Shown in pieces: positions 22,641-37,600 of a stretch of DNA of 64,000 nucleotides; position 1 is the stretch's first letter; the number at the start of each line of letters is the position of its first letter. Source of the DNA: Patiria pectinifera (taxonomy: Eukaryota > Echinodermata > Asteroidea > Valvatida > Asterinidae). The stretch covers positions 38,026,900 through 38,090,899 of the forward strand of contig CM057149.1 of the NCBI GenBank assembly GCA_029964075.1. Direction: 5' to 3'. The notes below the pieces were generated by a model. The model did not search any database. It saw only the letters and a program-made list of their open reading frames with translations, and was not told where the DNA came from. Both the position numbers and the translations under genes were made by a program.

Positions 22641-25600
22641 TCCTTGGTTTCATTACCAGAAAAAAAATTATTTATCGTTTATTTCGTTTCGTATGAATAT
22701 AAAGGAGTAAATGCTTCAGATTTTAAATATGCACTTGTCATTTACAAGGCTGGGTTGGGGCAACCTTGAAATTATAAAGTAAAATAATTCTGCGAAAAAA
22801 TTACTGCATTTAATAAAAGTTCATAAAGTACAAATGATACCATGTTTGTATGACTAAAACATGGCATTTGCTTTTGCTACCACTTTGAAGCATTTACTCG
22901 CATCTGTATGAATGAAAATTAAGCAAACACTTTTACTAAAAACCGTTTGCTAAATTCTGAAAATAATTACTTTTTACCTTTAAGCTTTTGCTACACTATA
23001 AACGTTTGCTTCGTTTCTTATGAATAAAACGGAGTAAATGCTTCAGATTTCAAATATTTACTTGTCATATTACAAGGTTGGGTTGGGGCTACCTTGAAAA
23101 TATAAATGCACATAATTCTGCGCAAAAATTACTGCATTTATTAATGTTAATTGCGAAAAAGTACAAATAATACCATACGGTAGTTCGTATGAATAAAAAC
23201 TGGCATTTGCATTACTCCCATCTGTATGAATAAAAATTAAGCAAAGGCTTTACTGAAAATCATTTGCTCTTGAGTAAATGGCCTGCAAAATGTAAAGCTT
23301 TACACGTTTATAAGTTTGCAGAAAATAAAACTATCGTAACCGAAACGGAAAGCGGCACAGGGGAGGGTCACGTGCTGGAGGACCGATACAAAAAAAGCGT
23401 ATCAAACGTGACGAACGCAATGCCGTTTACGCGCACAATGCGCTGTGCATCGGCACCCATGATCTACACGTGGATTGGGTTTTCAGTCCCTACCTGATTC
23501 CGTGGGTTTTCCCAAAATATTCTTCTGGGGTTTTCCCCCCACCTCTAAAACTGTAATTTCTTCTCATTGTCTTCTCTCTACGTTTTTTTTCGGTGTTTGC
23601 GAGCTACAGTGCCTGGGGCATACACTTTTGAGGATCCTTGGTTTCATTACCAGAAAAAAAATTATTTATCGTTTATTTCGTTTCGTATGAATATAAAGGA
23701 GTAAATGCTTCAGATTTTAAATATGCACTTGTCATTTACAAGGCTGGGTTGGGGCAACCTTGAAATTATAAAGTAAAATAATTCTGCGAAAAATGGAAGG
23801 CATCGAATAAAAGTTCATAAAGTACAAATGATACCATGTTTGTATGACTAAAACATGGCATTTGCTTTTGCTACCACTTTGAAGCATTTACTCGCATCTG
23901 TATGAATGAAAATTAAGCAAACACTTTTACTAAAAACCGTTTGCTAAATTCTGAAAATAATTACTTTTTACCTTTAAGCTTTTGCTACACTATAAACGTT
24001 TGCTTCGTTTCTTATGAATAAAACGGAGTAAATGCTTCAGATTTCAAATATTTACTTGTCATATTACAAGGTTGGGTTGGGGCTACCTTGAAAATATAAA
24101 TGCACATAATTCTGCGCAAAAATTACTGCATTTATTAATGTTAATTGCGAAAAAGTACAAATAATACCATACGGTAGTTCGTATGAATAAAAACTGGCAT
24201 TTGCATTACTCCCATCTGTATGAATAAAAATTAAGCAAAGGCTTTTACTGAAAATCATTTGCTCTTGAGTAAATGGCCTGCAAAATGTAAAGCTTTACAC
24301 GTTTATAAGTTTGCAGAAAATAAAACTATCGTAACCGAAACGGAAAGCGGCACAGGGGAGGGTCACGTGCTGGAGGACCGATACAAAAAAGCGTATCAAA
24401 CGTGACGAACGCAATGCCGTTTACGCGCACAATGCGCTGTGCATCGGCACCCATGGTCTACACGTGGATTGGGTTTTCAGTCCCTACCTGATTCCGTGGG
24501 TTTTCCCAAAATATTCTTCTCGGGTTTCCTCCCGCTTCGAAAACTGTAATTTCTTCTCATTGTCTTCTCTCTACGTTTTTTCGGGGTTTGCGAGCTACAG
24601 TGCCTGGGGCATGCACTTTTTAGAAATCCTTGGTTTCATTACCAGAAAAAAATTATTTATCGTTTATTTCGTTTCGTATGAATATAAAGGAGTAAATGCT
24701 TCAGATTTTAAATATGCACTTGTCATTTACAAGGCCGGGATAGGGCAACGTTGAAATTATAAAGTAAAATAATTCTGCGAAAAAATTACTGCATTTAATA
24801 AAAGTTCATAAAGTACAAATGATACCATGTTTGTATGACTAAAACATGGCATTTGCTTTTGCTACCACTTTGAAGCATTTACTCGCATCTGTATGAATGA
24901 AAATTAAGCAAACACTTTTACTAAAAACCGTTTGCTAAATTCTGAAAATAATTACTTTTTACCTTTAAGCTTTTGCTACACTATAAACGTTTGCTTCGTT
25001 TCTTATGAATAAAACGGAGTAAATGCTTCAGATTTCAAATATTTACTTGTCATATTACAAGGTTGGGTTGGGGCTACCTTGAAAATATAAATGCACATAA
25101 TTCTGCGCAAAAATTACTGCATTTATTAATGTTAATTGCGAAAAAGTACAAATAATACCATACGGTAGTTCGTATGAATAAAAACTGGCATTTGCATTAC
25201 TCCCATCTGTATGAATAAAAATTAAGCAAAGGCTTTTACTGAAAATCATTTGCTCTTGAGTAAATGGCCTGCAAAATGTAAAGCTTTACACGTTTATAAG
25301 TTTGCAGAAAATAAAACTATCGTAACCGAAACGGAAAGCGGCACAGGGGAGGGTCACGTGCTGGAGGACCGATACAAAAAAAGCGTATCAAACGTGACGA
25401 ACGCAATGCCGTTTACGCGCACAATGCGCTGTGCATCGGCACCCATGATCTACACGTGGATTGGGTTTTCAGTCCCTAACTGATTCCGTGGGTTTTCCCC
25501 AGACTATTCTTCTGGGGTTTTCCTCCCACCTCTAAAACTGTAATTTCTTCTCATTGTCTTCTCTCTACGTTTTTTTTCGGGGTTTGCGAGCTACAGTGCC

Positions 25601-28600
25601 TGGGGCATACACTTTTGAGGATCCTTGGTTTCATTACCAGAAAAAAATTATTTATCGTTTATTTCGTTTCGTATGAATATAAAGGAGTAAATGCTTCAGA
25701 TTTTAAATATGCACTTGTCATTTACAAGGCTGGGTTGGGGCAACCTTGAAATTATAAAGTAAAATAATTCTGCGAAAAAATTACTGCATTTAATAAAAGT
25801 TCATAAAGTACAAATGATACCATGTTTGTATGACTAAAACATGGCATTTGCTTTTGCTACCACTTTGAAGCATTTACTCGCATCTGTATGAATGAAAATT
25901 AAGCAAACACTTTTACTAAAAACCGTTTGCTAAATTCTGAAAATAATTACTTTTACCTTTAAGCTTTTGCTACACTATAAACGTTTGCTTCGTTTCTTAT
26001 GAATAAAACGGAGTAAATGCTTCAGATTTCAAATATTTACTTGTCATATTACAAGGTTGGGTTGGGGCTACCTTGAAAATATAAATGCACATAATTCTGC
26101 GCAAAAATTACTGCATTTATTAATGTTAATTGCGAAAAAGTACAAATAATACCATACGGTAGTTCGTATGAATAAAAACTGGCATTTGCATTACTCCCAT
26201 CTGTATGAATAAAAATTAAGCAAAGGCTTTTACTGAAAATCATTTGCTCTTGAGTAAATGGCCTGCAAAATGTAAAGCTTTACACGTTTATAAGTTTGCA
26301 GAAAATAAAACTATCGTAACCGAAACGGAAAGCGGCACAGGGAGGGTCACGTGCTGGAGGACCGATACAAAAAAAGCGTATCAAACGTGACGAACGCAAT
26401 GCCGTTTACGCGCACAATGCGCTGTGCATCGGCACCCATGATCTACACGTGGATTGGGTTTTCAGTCCCTACCTGATTCCGTGGGTTTTCCCCAGACTAT
26501 TCTTCTGGGGTTTTCCTCCCACCTCTAAAACTGTAATTTCTTCTCATTGTCTTCTCTCTACGTTTTTTTTCGGGGTTTGCGAGCTACAGTGCCTGGGGCA
26601 TGCACTTTTGAGGATCCTTGGTTTCATTACCAGAAAAAAATTATTTATCGTTTATTTCGTTTCGTATGAATATAAAGGAGTAAATGCTTCAGATTTTAAA
26701 TATGCACTTGTCATTTACAAGGCTGGGTTGGGGCAACCTTGAAATTATAAAGTAAAATAATTCTGCGAAAAAAATTACTGCATTTAATAAAAGTTCATAA
26801 AGTACAAATGATACCATGTTTGTATGACTAAAACATGGCATTTGCTTTTGCTACCACTTTGAAGCATTTACTCGCATCTGTATGAATGAAAATTAAGCAA
26901 ACACTTTTACTAAAAACCGTTTGCTAAATTCTGAAAATAATTACTTTTTACCTTTAAGCTTTTGCTACACTATAAACGTTTGCTTCGTTTCTTATGAATA
27001 AAACGGAGTAAATGCTTCAGATTTCAAATATTTACTTGTCATATTACAAGGTTGGGTTGGGGCTACCTTGAAAATATAAATGCACATAATTCTGCGCAAA
27101 AATTACTGCATTTATTAATGTTAATTGCGAAAAAGTACAAATAATACCATACGGTAGTTCGTATGAATAAAAACTGGCATTTGCATTACTCCCATCTGTA
27201 TGAATAAAAATTAAGCAAAGGCTTTTACTGAAAATCATTTGCTCTTGAGTAAATGGCCTGCAAAATGTAAAGCTTTACACGTTTATAAGTTTGCAGAAAA
27301 TAAAACTATCGTAACCGAAACGGAAAGCGGCACAGGGGAGGGTCACGTGCTGGAGGACCGATACAAAAAGCGTATCAAACGTGACGAACGCAATGCCGTT
27401 TACGCGCACAATGCGCTGTGCATCGGCACCCATGATCTACACGTGGATTGGGTTTTCAGTCCCTAACTGATTCCGTGGGTTTTCCCCAGACTATTCTTCT
27501 GGGGTTTTCCTCCCACCTCTAAAACTGTAATTTCTTCTCATTGTCTTCTCTCTACGTTTTTTCGCGGTTTGCGAGCTACAGTGCCTGGGGCATGCACTTT
27601 TGACAATCCTTGGTTTCTTTACCAGAAAAAAAATTAGTTATCGTTTATTTCGTTTCGTATGAATATAAAGGAGTAAATGCTTCAGATTTTAAATATGCAC
27701 TTGTCATTTACAAGGCTGGGTTGGGGCAACCTTGAAATTATAAAGTAAAATAATTCTGCGAAAAAATTACTGCATTTAATAAAAGTTCATAAAGTACAAA
27801 TGATACCATGTTTGTATGACTAAAACATGGCATTTGCTTTTGCTACCACTTTGAAGCATTTACTCGCATCTGTATGAATGAAAATTAAGCAAACACTTTT
27901 ACTAAAAACCGTTTGCTAAATTCTGAAAATAATTACTTTTACCTTTAAGCTTTTGCTACACTATAAACGTTTGCTTCGTTTCTTATGAATAAAACGGAGT
28001 AAATGCTTCAGATTTCAAATATTTACTTGTCATATTACAAGGTTGGGTTGGGGCTACCTTGAAAATATAAATGCACATAATTCTGCGCAAAAATTACTGC
28101 ATTTATTAATGTTAATTGCGAAAAAGTACAAATAATACCATACGGTAGTTCGTATGAATAAAAACTGGCATTTGCATTACTCCCATCTGTATGAATAAAA
28201 ATTAAGCAAAGGCTTTTACTGAAAATCATTTGCTCTTGAGTAAATGGCCTGCAAAATGTAAAGCTTTACACGTTGATAAGTTTGCAGAAAATAAAACTAT
28301 CGTAACCGAAACGGAAAGCGGCACAGGGGAGGGTCACGTGCTGGAGGACCGATACAAAAAAAGCGTATCAAACGTGACGAACGCAATGCCGTTTACGCGC
28401 ACAATGCGCTGTGCATCGGCACCCATGATCTACACGTGGATTGGGTTTTCAGTCCCTACCTGATTCCGTGGGTTTTCCCCAGACTATTCTTCTGGGGTTT
28501 TCCTCCCACCTCTAAAACTGTAATTTCTTCTCATTGTCTTCTCTCTACGTTTTTTTTCGGGGTTTGCGAGCTACAGTGCCTGGGGCATACACTTTTGAGG

Positions 28601-31600
28601 ATCCTTGGTTTCATTACCAGAAAAAAAATTATTTATCGTTTATTTCGTTTCGTATGAATATAAAGGAGTAAATGCTTCAGATTTTAAATATGCACTTGTC
28701 ATTTACAAGGCTGGGTTGGGGCAACCTTGAAATTATAAAGTAAAATAATTCTGCGAAAAAATTACTGCATTTAATAAAAGTTCATAAAGTACAAATGATA
28801 CCATGTTTGTATGACTAAAACATGGCATTTGCTTTTGCTACCACTTTGAAGCATTTACTCGCATCTGTATGAATGAAAATTAAGCAAACACTTTTACTAA
28901 AAACCGTTTGCTAAATTCTGAAAATAATTACTTTTTACCTTTAAGCTTTTGCTACACTATAAACGTTTGCTTCGTTTCTTATGAATAAAACGGAGTAAAT
29001 GCTTCAGATTTCAAATATTTACTTGTCATATTACAAGGTTGGGTTGGGGCTACCTTGAAAATATAAATGCACATAATTCTGCGCAAAAATTACTGCATTT
29101 ATTAATGTTAATTGCGAAAAAGTACAAATAATACCATACGGTAGTTCGTATGAATAAAAACTGGCATTTGCATTACTCCCATCTGTATGAATAAAAATTA
29201 AGCAAAGGCTTTTACTGAAAATCATTTGCTCTTGAGTAAATGGCCTGCAAAATGTAAAGCTTTACACGTTTATAAGTTTGCAGAAAATAAAACTATCGTA
29301 ACCGAAACGGAAAGCGGCACAGGGGAGGGTCACGTGCTGGAGGACCGATACAAAAAAAGCGTATCAAACGTGACGAACGCAATGCCGTTTACGCGCACAA
29401 TGCGCTGTGCATCGGCACCCATGATCTACACGTGGATTGGGTTTTCAGTCCCTACCTGATTCCGTGGGTTTTCCCCAGACTATTCTTCTGGGGTTTTCCT
29501 CCCACCTCTAAAACTGTAATTTCTTCTCATTGTCTTCTCTCTACGTTTTTTTTTCGGGGTTTGCGAGCTACAGTGCCTGGGGCATGCACTTTTGAGGATC
29601 CTTGGTTTCATTACCAGAAAAAAAATTATTTATCGTTTATTTCGTTTCGTATGAATATAAAGGAGTAAATGCTTCAGATTTTAAATATGCACTTGTCATT
29701 TACAAGGCTGGGTTGGGGCAACCTTGAAATTATAAAGTAAAATAATTCTGCGAAAAAATTACTGCATTTAATAAAAGTTCATAAAGTACAAATGATACCA
29801 TGTTTGTATGACTAAAACATGGCATTTGCTTTTGCTACCACTTTGAAGCATTTACTCGCATCTGTATGAATGAAAATTAAGCAAACACTTTTACTAAAAA
29901 CCGTTTGCTAAATTCTGAAAATAATTACTTTTTACCTTTAAGCTTTTGCTACACTATAAACGTTTGCTTCGTTTCTTATGAATCAAACGGAGTAAATGCT
30001 TCAGATTTCAAATATTTACTTGTCATATTACAAGGTTGGGTTGGGGCTACCTTGAAAATATAAATGCACATAATTCTGCGCAAAAATTACTGCATTTATT
30101 AATGTTAATTGCGAAAAGTACAAATAATACCATACGGTAGTTCGTATGAATAAAAACTGGCATTTGCATTACTCCCATCTGTATGAATAAAAATTAAGCA
30201 AAGGCTTTTACTGAAAATCATTTGCTCTTGAGTAAATGGCCTGCAAAATGTAAAGCTTTACACGTTTATAAGTTTGCAGAAAATAAAACTATCGTAACCG
30301 AAACGGAAAGCGGCACAGGGGGGGTCACGTGCTGGAGGACCGATACAAAAAAAGCGTATCAAACGTGACGAACGCAATGCCGTTTACGCGCACAATGCGC
30401 TGTGCATCGGCACCCATGATCTACACGTGGATTGGGTTTTCAGTCCCTACCTGATTCCGTGGGTTTTCCCCAGACTATTCTTCTGGGGTTTTCCTCCCAC
30501 CTCTAAAACTGTAATTTCTTCTCATTGTCTTCTCTCTACGTTTTCTTTCGGGGTTTGCGAGCTACAGTGCCTGGGGCATGCACTTTTGAGGATCCTTGGT
30601 TTCATTACCAGAAAAAAAAATTATTTATCGTTTATTTCGTTTCGTATGAATATAAAGGAGTAAATGCTTCAGATTTTAAATATGCACTTGTCATTTACAA
30701 GGCTGGGTTGGGGCAACCTTGAAATTATAAAGTAAAATAATTCTGCGAAAAAATTACTGCATTTAATAAAAGTTCATAAAGTACAAATGATACCATGTTT
30801 GTATGACTAAAACATGGCATTTGCTTTTGCTACCACTTTGAAGCATTTACTCGCATCTGTATGAATGAAAATTAAGCAAACACTTTTACTAAAAACCGTT
30901 TGCTAAATTCTGAAAATAATTACTTTTTACCTTTAAGCTTTTGCTACACTATAAACGTTTGCTTCGTTTCTTATGAATCAAACGGAGTAAATGCTTCAGA
31001 TTTCAAATATTTACTTGTCATATTACAAGGTTGGGTTGGGGCTACCTTGAAAATATAAATGCACATAATTCTGCGCAAAAATTACTGCATTTATTAATGT
31101 TAATTGCGAAAAAGTACAAATAATACCATACGGTAGTTCGTATGAATAAAAACTGGCATTTGCATTACTCCCATCTGTATGAATAAAAATTAAGCAAAGG
31201 CTTTTACTGAAAATCATTTGCTCTTGAGTAAATGGCCTGCAAAATGTAAAGCTTTACACGTTTATAAGTTTGCAGAAAATAAAACTATCGTAACCGAAAC
31301 GGAAAGCGGCACAGGGGAGGGTCACGTGCTGGAGGACCGATACAAAAAAAGCGTATCAAACGTGACGAACGCAATGCCGTTTACGCGCACAATGCGCTGT
31401 GCATCGGCACCCATGATCTACACGTGGATTGGGTTTTCAGTCCCTACCTGATTCCGTGGGTTTTCCCCAGACTATTCTTCTGGGGTTTTCCTCCCACCTC
31501 TAAAACTGTAATTTCTTCTCATTGTCTTCTCTCTACGTTTTCTTTCGGGGTTTGCGAGCTACAGTGCCTGGGGCATGCACTTTTGAGGATCCTTGGTTTC

Positions 31601-34600
31601 ATTACCAGAAAAAAAAATTATTTATCGTTTATTTCGTTTCGTATGAATATAAAGGAGTAAATGCTTCAGATTTTAAATATGCACTTGTCATTTACAAGGC
31701 TGGGTTGGGGCAACCTTGAAATTATAAAGTAAAATAATTCTGCGAAAAAATTACTGCATTTAATAAAAGTTCATAAAGTACAAATGATACCATGTTTGTA
31801 TGACTAAAACATGGCATTTGCTTTTGCTACCACTTTGAAGCATTTACTCGCATCTGTATGAATGAAAATTAAGCAAACACTTTTACTAAAAACCGTTTGC
31901 TAAATTCTGAAAATAATTACTTTTTACCTTTAAGCTTTTGCTACACTATAAACGTTTGCTTCGTTTCTTATGAATAAAACGGAGTAAATGCTTCAGATTT
32001 CAAATATTTACTTGTCATATTACAAGGTTGGGTTGGGGCTACCTTGAAAATATAAATGCACATAATTCTGCGCAAAAATTACTGCATTTATTAATGTTAA
32101 TTGCGAAAAAGTACAAATAATACCATACGGTAGTTCGTATGAATAAAAACTGGCATTTGCATTACTCCCATCTGTATGAATAAAAATTAAGCAAAGGCTT
32201 TTACTGAAAATCATTTGCTCTTGAGTAAATGGCCTGCAAAATGTAAAGCTTTACACGTTTATAAGTTTGCAGAAAATAAAACTATCGTAACCGAAACGGA
32301 AAGCGGCACAGGGAGGGTCACGTGCTGGAGGACCGATACAAAAAAGCGTATCAAACGTGACGAACGCAATGCCGTTTACGCGCACAATGCGCTGTGCATC
32401 GGCACCCATGATCTACACGTGGATTGGGTTTTCAGTCCCTAACTGATTCCGTGGGTTTTCCCCAGACTATTCTTCTGGGGTTTTCCTCCCACCTCTAAAA
32501 CTGTAATTTCTTCTCATTGTCTTCTCTCTACGTTTTTTCGGGGTTTGCGAGCTACAGTGCCTGGGGCATGCACTTTTGAGGATCCTTGGTTTCATTACCA
32601 GAAAAAAATTATTTATCGTTTATTTCGTTTCGTATGAATATAAAGGAGTAAATGCTTCAGATTTTAAATATGCACTTGTCATTTACAAGGCTGGGTTGGG
32701 GCAACCTTGAAATTATAAAGTAAAATAATTCTGCGAAAAAATTACTGCATTTAATAAAAGTTCATAAAGTACAAATGATACCATGTTTGTATGACTAAAA
32801 CATGGCATTTGCTTTTGCTACCACTTTGAAGCATTTACTCGCATCTGTATGAATGAAAATTAAGCAAACACTTTTACTAAAAACCGTTTGCTAAATTCTG
32901 AAAATAATTACTTTTACCTTTAAGCTTTTGCTACACTATAAACGTTTGCTTCGTTTCTTATGAATAAAACGGAGTAAATGCTTCAGATTTCAAATATTTA
33001 CTTGTCATATTACAAGGTTGGGTTGGGGCTACCTTGAAAATATAAATGCACATAATTCTGCGCAAAAATTACTGCATTTATTAATGTTAATTGCGAAAAA
33101 GTACAAATAATACCATACGGTAGTTCGTATGAATAAAAACTGGCATTTGCATTACTCCCATCTGTATGAATAAAAATTAAGCAAAGGCTTTTACTGAAAA
33201 TCATTTGCTCTTGAGTAAATGGCCTGCAAAATGTAAAGCTTTACACGTTTATAAGTTTGCAGAAAATAAAACTATCGTAACCGAAACGGAAAGCGGCACA
33301 GGAGGGTCACGTGCTGGAGGACCGATACAAAAAAAGCGTATCAAACGTGACGAACGCAATGCCGTTTACGAGCACAATGCGCTGTGCATCGGCACCCATG
33401 ATCTACACGTGGATTGGGTTTTCAGTCCCTACCTGATTCCGTGGGTTTTCCCCAGACTATTCTTCTGGGGTTTTCCTCCCACCTCTAAAACTGTAATTTC
33501 TTCTCATTGTCTTCTCTCTACGTTTTTTTTTCGGGGTTTGCGAGCTACAGTGCCTGGGGCATACACTTTTGAGGATCCTTGGTTTCATTACCAGAAAAAA
33601 AAATATTTATCGTTTATTTCGTTTCGTATGAATATAAAGGAGTAAATGCTTCAGATTTTAAATATGCACTTGTCATTTACAAGGCTGGGTTGGGGCAACC
33701 TTGAAATTATAAAGTAAAATAATTCTGCGAAAAAATTACTGCATTTAATAAAAGTTCATAAAGTACAAATGATACCATGTTTGTATGACTAAAACATGGC
33801 ATTTGCTTTTGCTACCACTTTGAAGCATTTACTCGCATCTGTATGAATGAAAATTAAGCAAACACTTTTACTAAAAACCGTTTGCTAAATTCTGAAAATA
33901 ATTACTTTTTACCTTTAAGCTTTTGCTACACTATAAACGTTTGCTTCGTTTCTTATGAATAAAACGGAGTAAATGCTTCAGATTTCAAATATTTACTTGT
34001 CATATTACAAGGTTGGGTTGGGGCTACCTTGAAAATATAAATGCACATAATTCTGCGCAAAAATTACTGCATTTATTAATGTTAATTGCGAAAAAGTACA
34101 AATAATACCATACGGTAGTTCGTATGAATAAAACATGGCATTTGCATTACTCCCATCTGTATGAATAAAAATTAAGCAAAGGCTTTTACTGAAAATCATT
34201 TGCTCTTGAGTAAATGGCCTGCAAAATGTAAAGCTTTACACGTTTATAAGTTTGCAGAAAATAAAACTATCGTAACCGAAACGGAAAGCGGCACAGGGGA
34301 GGGTCACGTGCTGGAGGACCGATACAAAAAAAGCGTATCAAACGTGACGAACGCAATGCCGTTTACGAGCACAATGCGCTGTGCATCGGCACCCATGATC
34401 TACACGTGGATTGGGTTTTCAGTCCCTACCTGATTCCGTGGGTTTTCCCCAGACTATTCTTCTGGGGTTTTCCTCCCACCTCTAAAACTGTAATTTCTTC
34501 TCATTGTCTTCTCTCTACGTTTTTTTTTCGGGGTTTGCGAGCTACAGTGCCTGGGGCATACACTTTTGAGGATCCTTGGTTTCATTACCAGAAAAAAAAA

Positions 34601-37600
34601 TATTTATCGTTTATTTCGTTTCGTATGAATATAAAGGAGTAAATGCTTCAGATTTTAAATATGCACTTGTCATTTACAAGGCTGGGTTGGGGCAACCTTG
34701 AAATTATAAAGTAAAATAATTCTGCGAAAAAATTACTGCATTTAATAAAAGTTCATAAAGTACAAATGATACCATGTTTGTATGACTAAAACATGGCATT
34801 TGCTTTTGCTACCACTTTGAAGCATTTACTCGCATCTGTATGAATGAAAATTAAGCAAACACTTTTACTAAAAACCGTTTGCTAAATTCTGAAAATAATT
34901 ACTTTTACCTTTAAGCTTTTGCTACACTATAAACGTTTGCTTGTTTCTTATGAATAAAACGGAGTAAATGCTTCAGATTTCAAATATTTACTTGTCATAT
35001 TACAAGGTTGGGTTGGGGCTACCTTGAAAATATAAATGCACATAATTCTGCGCAAAAATTACTGCATTTATTAATGTTAATTGCGAAAAAGTACAAATAA
35101 TACCATACGGTAGTTCGTATGAATAAAAACTGGCATTTGCATTACTCCCATCTGTATGAATAAAAATTAAGCAAAGGCTTTTACTGAAAATCATTTGCTC
35201 TTGAGTAAATGGCCTGCAAAATGTAAAGCTTTACACGTTTATAAGTTTGCAGAAAATAAAACTATCGTAACCGAAACGGAAAGCGGCACAGGGGAGGGTC
35301 ACGTGCTGGAGGACCGATACAAAAAAAGCGTATCAAACGTGACGAACGCAATGCCGTTTACGCGCACAATGCGCTGTGCATCGGCACCCATGATCTACAC
35401 GTGGATTGGGTTTTCAGTCCCTAACTGATTCCGTGGGTTTTCCCCAGACTATTCTTCTGGGGTTTTCCTCCCACCTCTAAAACTGTAATTTCTTCTCATT
35501 GTCTTCTCTCTACGTTTTTTTTTCGGGGTTTGCGAGCTACAGTGCCTGGGGCATACACTTTTGAGGATCCTTGGTTTCATTACCAGAAAAAAAATTATTT
35601 ATCGTTTATTTCGTTTCGTATGAATATAAAGGAGTAAATGCTTCAGATTTTAAATATGCACTTGTCATTTACAAGGCTGGGTTGGGGCAACCTTGAAATT
35701 ATAAAGTAAAATAATTCTGCGAAAAAATTACTGCATTTAATAAAAGTTCATAAAGTACAAATGATACCATGTTTGTATGACTAAAACATGGCATTTGCTT
35801 TTGCTACCACTTTGAAGCATTTACTCGCATCTGTATGAATGAAAATTAAGCAAACACTTTTACTAAAAACCGTTTGCTAAATTCTGAAAATAATTACTTT
35901 TTACCTTTAAGCTTTTGCTACACTATAAACGTTTGCTTCGTTTCTTATGAATAAAACGGAGTAAATGCTTCAGATTTCAAATATTTACTTGTCATATTAC
36001 AAGGTTGGGTTGGGGCTACCTTGAAAATATAAATGCACATAATTCTGCGCAAAAATTACTGCATTTATTAATGTTAATTGCGAAAAAGTACAAATAATAC
36101 CATACGGTAGTTCGTATGAATAAAAACTGGCATTTGCATTACTCCCATCTGTATGAATAAAAATTAAGCAAAGGCTTTTACTGAAAATCATTTGCTCTTG
36201 AGTAAATGGCCTGCAAAATGTAAAGCTTTACACGTTTATAAGTTTGCAGAAAATAAAACTATCGTAACCGAAACGGAAAGCGGCACAGGGGAGGGTCACG
36301 TGCTGGAGGACCGATACAAAAGCGTATCAAACGTGACGAACGCAATGCCGTTTACGCGCACAATGCGCTGTGCATCGGCACCCATGATCTACACGTGGAT
36401 TGGGTTTTCAGTCCCTACCTGATTCCGTGGGTTTTCCCCAGACTATTCTTCTGGGGTTTTCCTCCCACCTCTAAAACTGTAATTTCTTCTCATTGTCTTC
36501 TCTCTACGTTTTTTTTCGGGGTTTGCGAGCTACAGTGCCTGGGGCATACACTTTTGAGGATCCTTGGTTTCATTACCAGAAAAAAATTATTTATCGTTTA
36601 TTTCGTTTCGTATGAATATAAAGGAGTAAATGCTTCAGATTTTAAATATGCACTTGTCATTTACAAGGCTGGGTTGGGGCAACCTTGAAATTATAAAGTA
36701 AAATAATTCTGCGAAAAAATTACTGCATTTAATAAAAGTTCATAAAGTACAAATGATACCATGTTTGTATGACTAAAACATGGCATTTGCTTTTGCTACC
36801 ACTTTGAAGCATTTACTCGCATCTGTATGAATGAAAATTAAGCAAACACTTTTACTAAAAACCGTTTGCTAAATTCTGAAAATAATTACTTTTTACCTTT
36901 AAGCTTTTGCTACACTATAAACGTTTGCTTCGTTTCTTATGAATAAAACGGAGTAAATGCTTCAGATTTCAAATATTTACTTGTCATATTACAAGGTTGG
37001 GTTGGGGCTACCTTGAAAATATAAATGCACATAATTCTGCGCAAAAATTACTGCATTTATTAATGTTAATTGCGAAAAAGTACAAATAATACCATACGGT
37101 AGTTCGTATGAATAAAAACTGGCATTTGCATTACTCCCATCTGTATGAATAAAAATTAAGCAAAGGCTTTTACTGAAAATCATTTGCTCTTGAGTAAATG
37201 GCCTGCAAAATGTAAAGCTTTACACGTTTATAAGTTTACAGAAAATAAAATTATTGTAACCGAAACGGAAAGCGGCACAGGGGAGGGTCACGTGCTGGAG
37301 GACCGATACAAAAAAAGCGTATCAAACGTGACGAACGCAATGCCGTTTACGCGCACAATGCGCTGTGCATCGGCACCCATGATCTACACGTGGATTGGGT
37401 TTTCAGTCCCTAACTGATTCCGTGGGTTTTCCCCAGACTATTCTTCTGGGGTTTTCCTCCCACCTCTAAAACTGTAATTTCTTCTCATTGTCTTCTCTCT
37501 ACGTTTTTTTTCGGGGTTTGCGAGCTACAGTGCCTGGGGCATGCACTTTTGAGGATCCTTGGTTTCATTACCAGAAAAAAAATTATTTATCGTTTATTTC

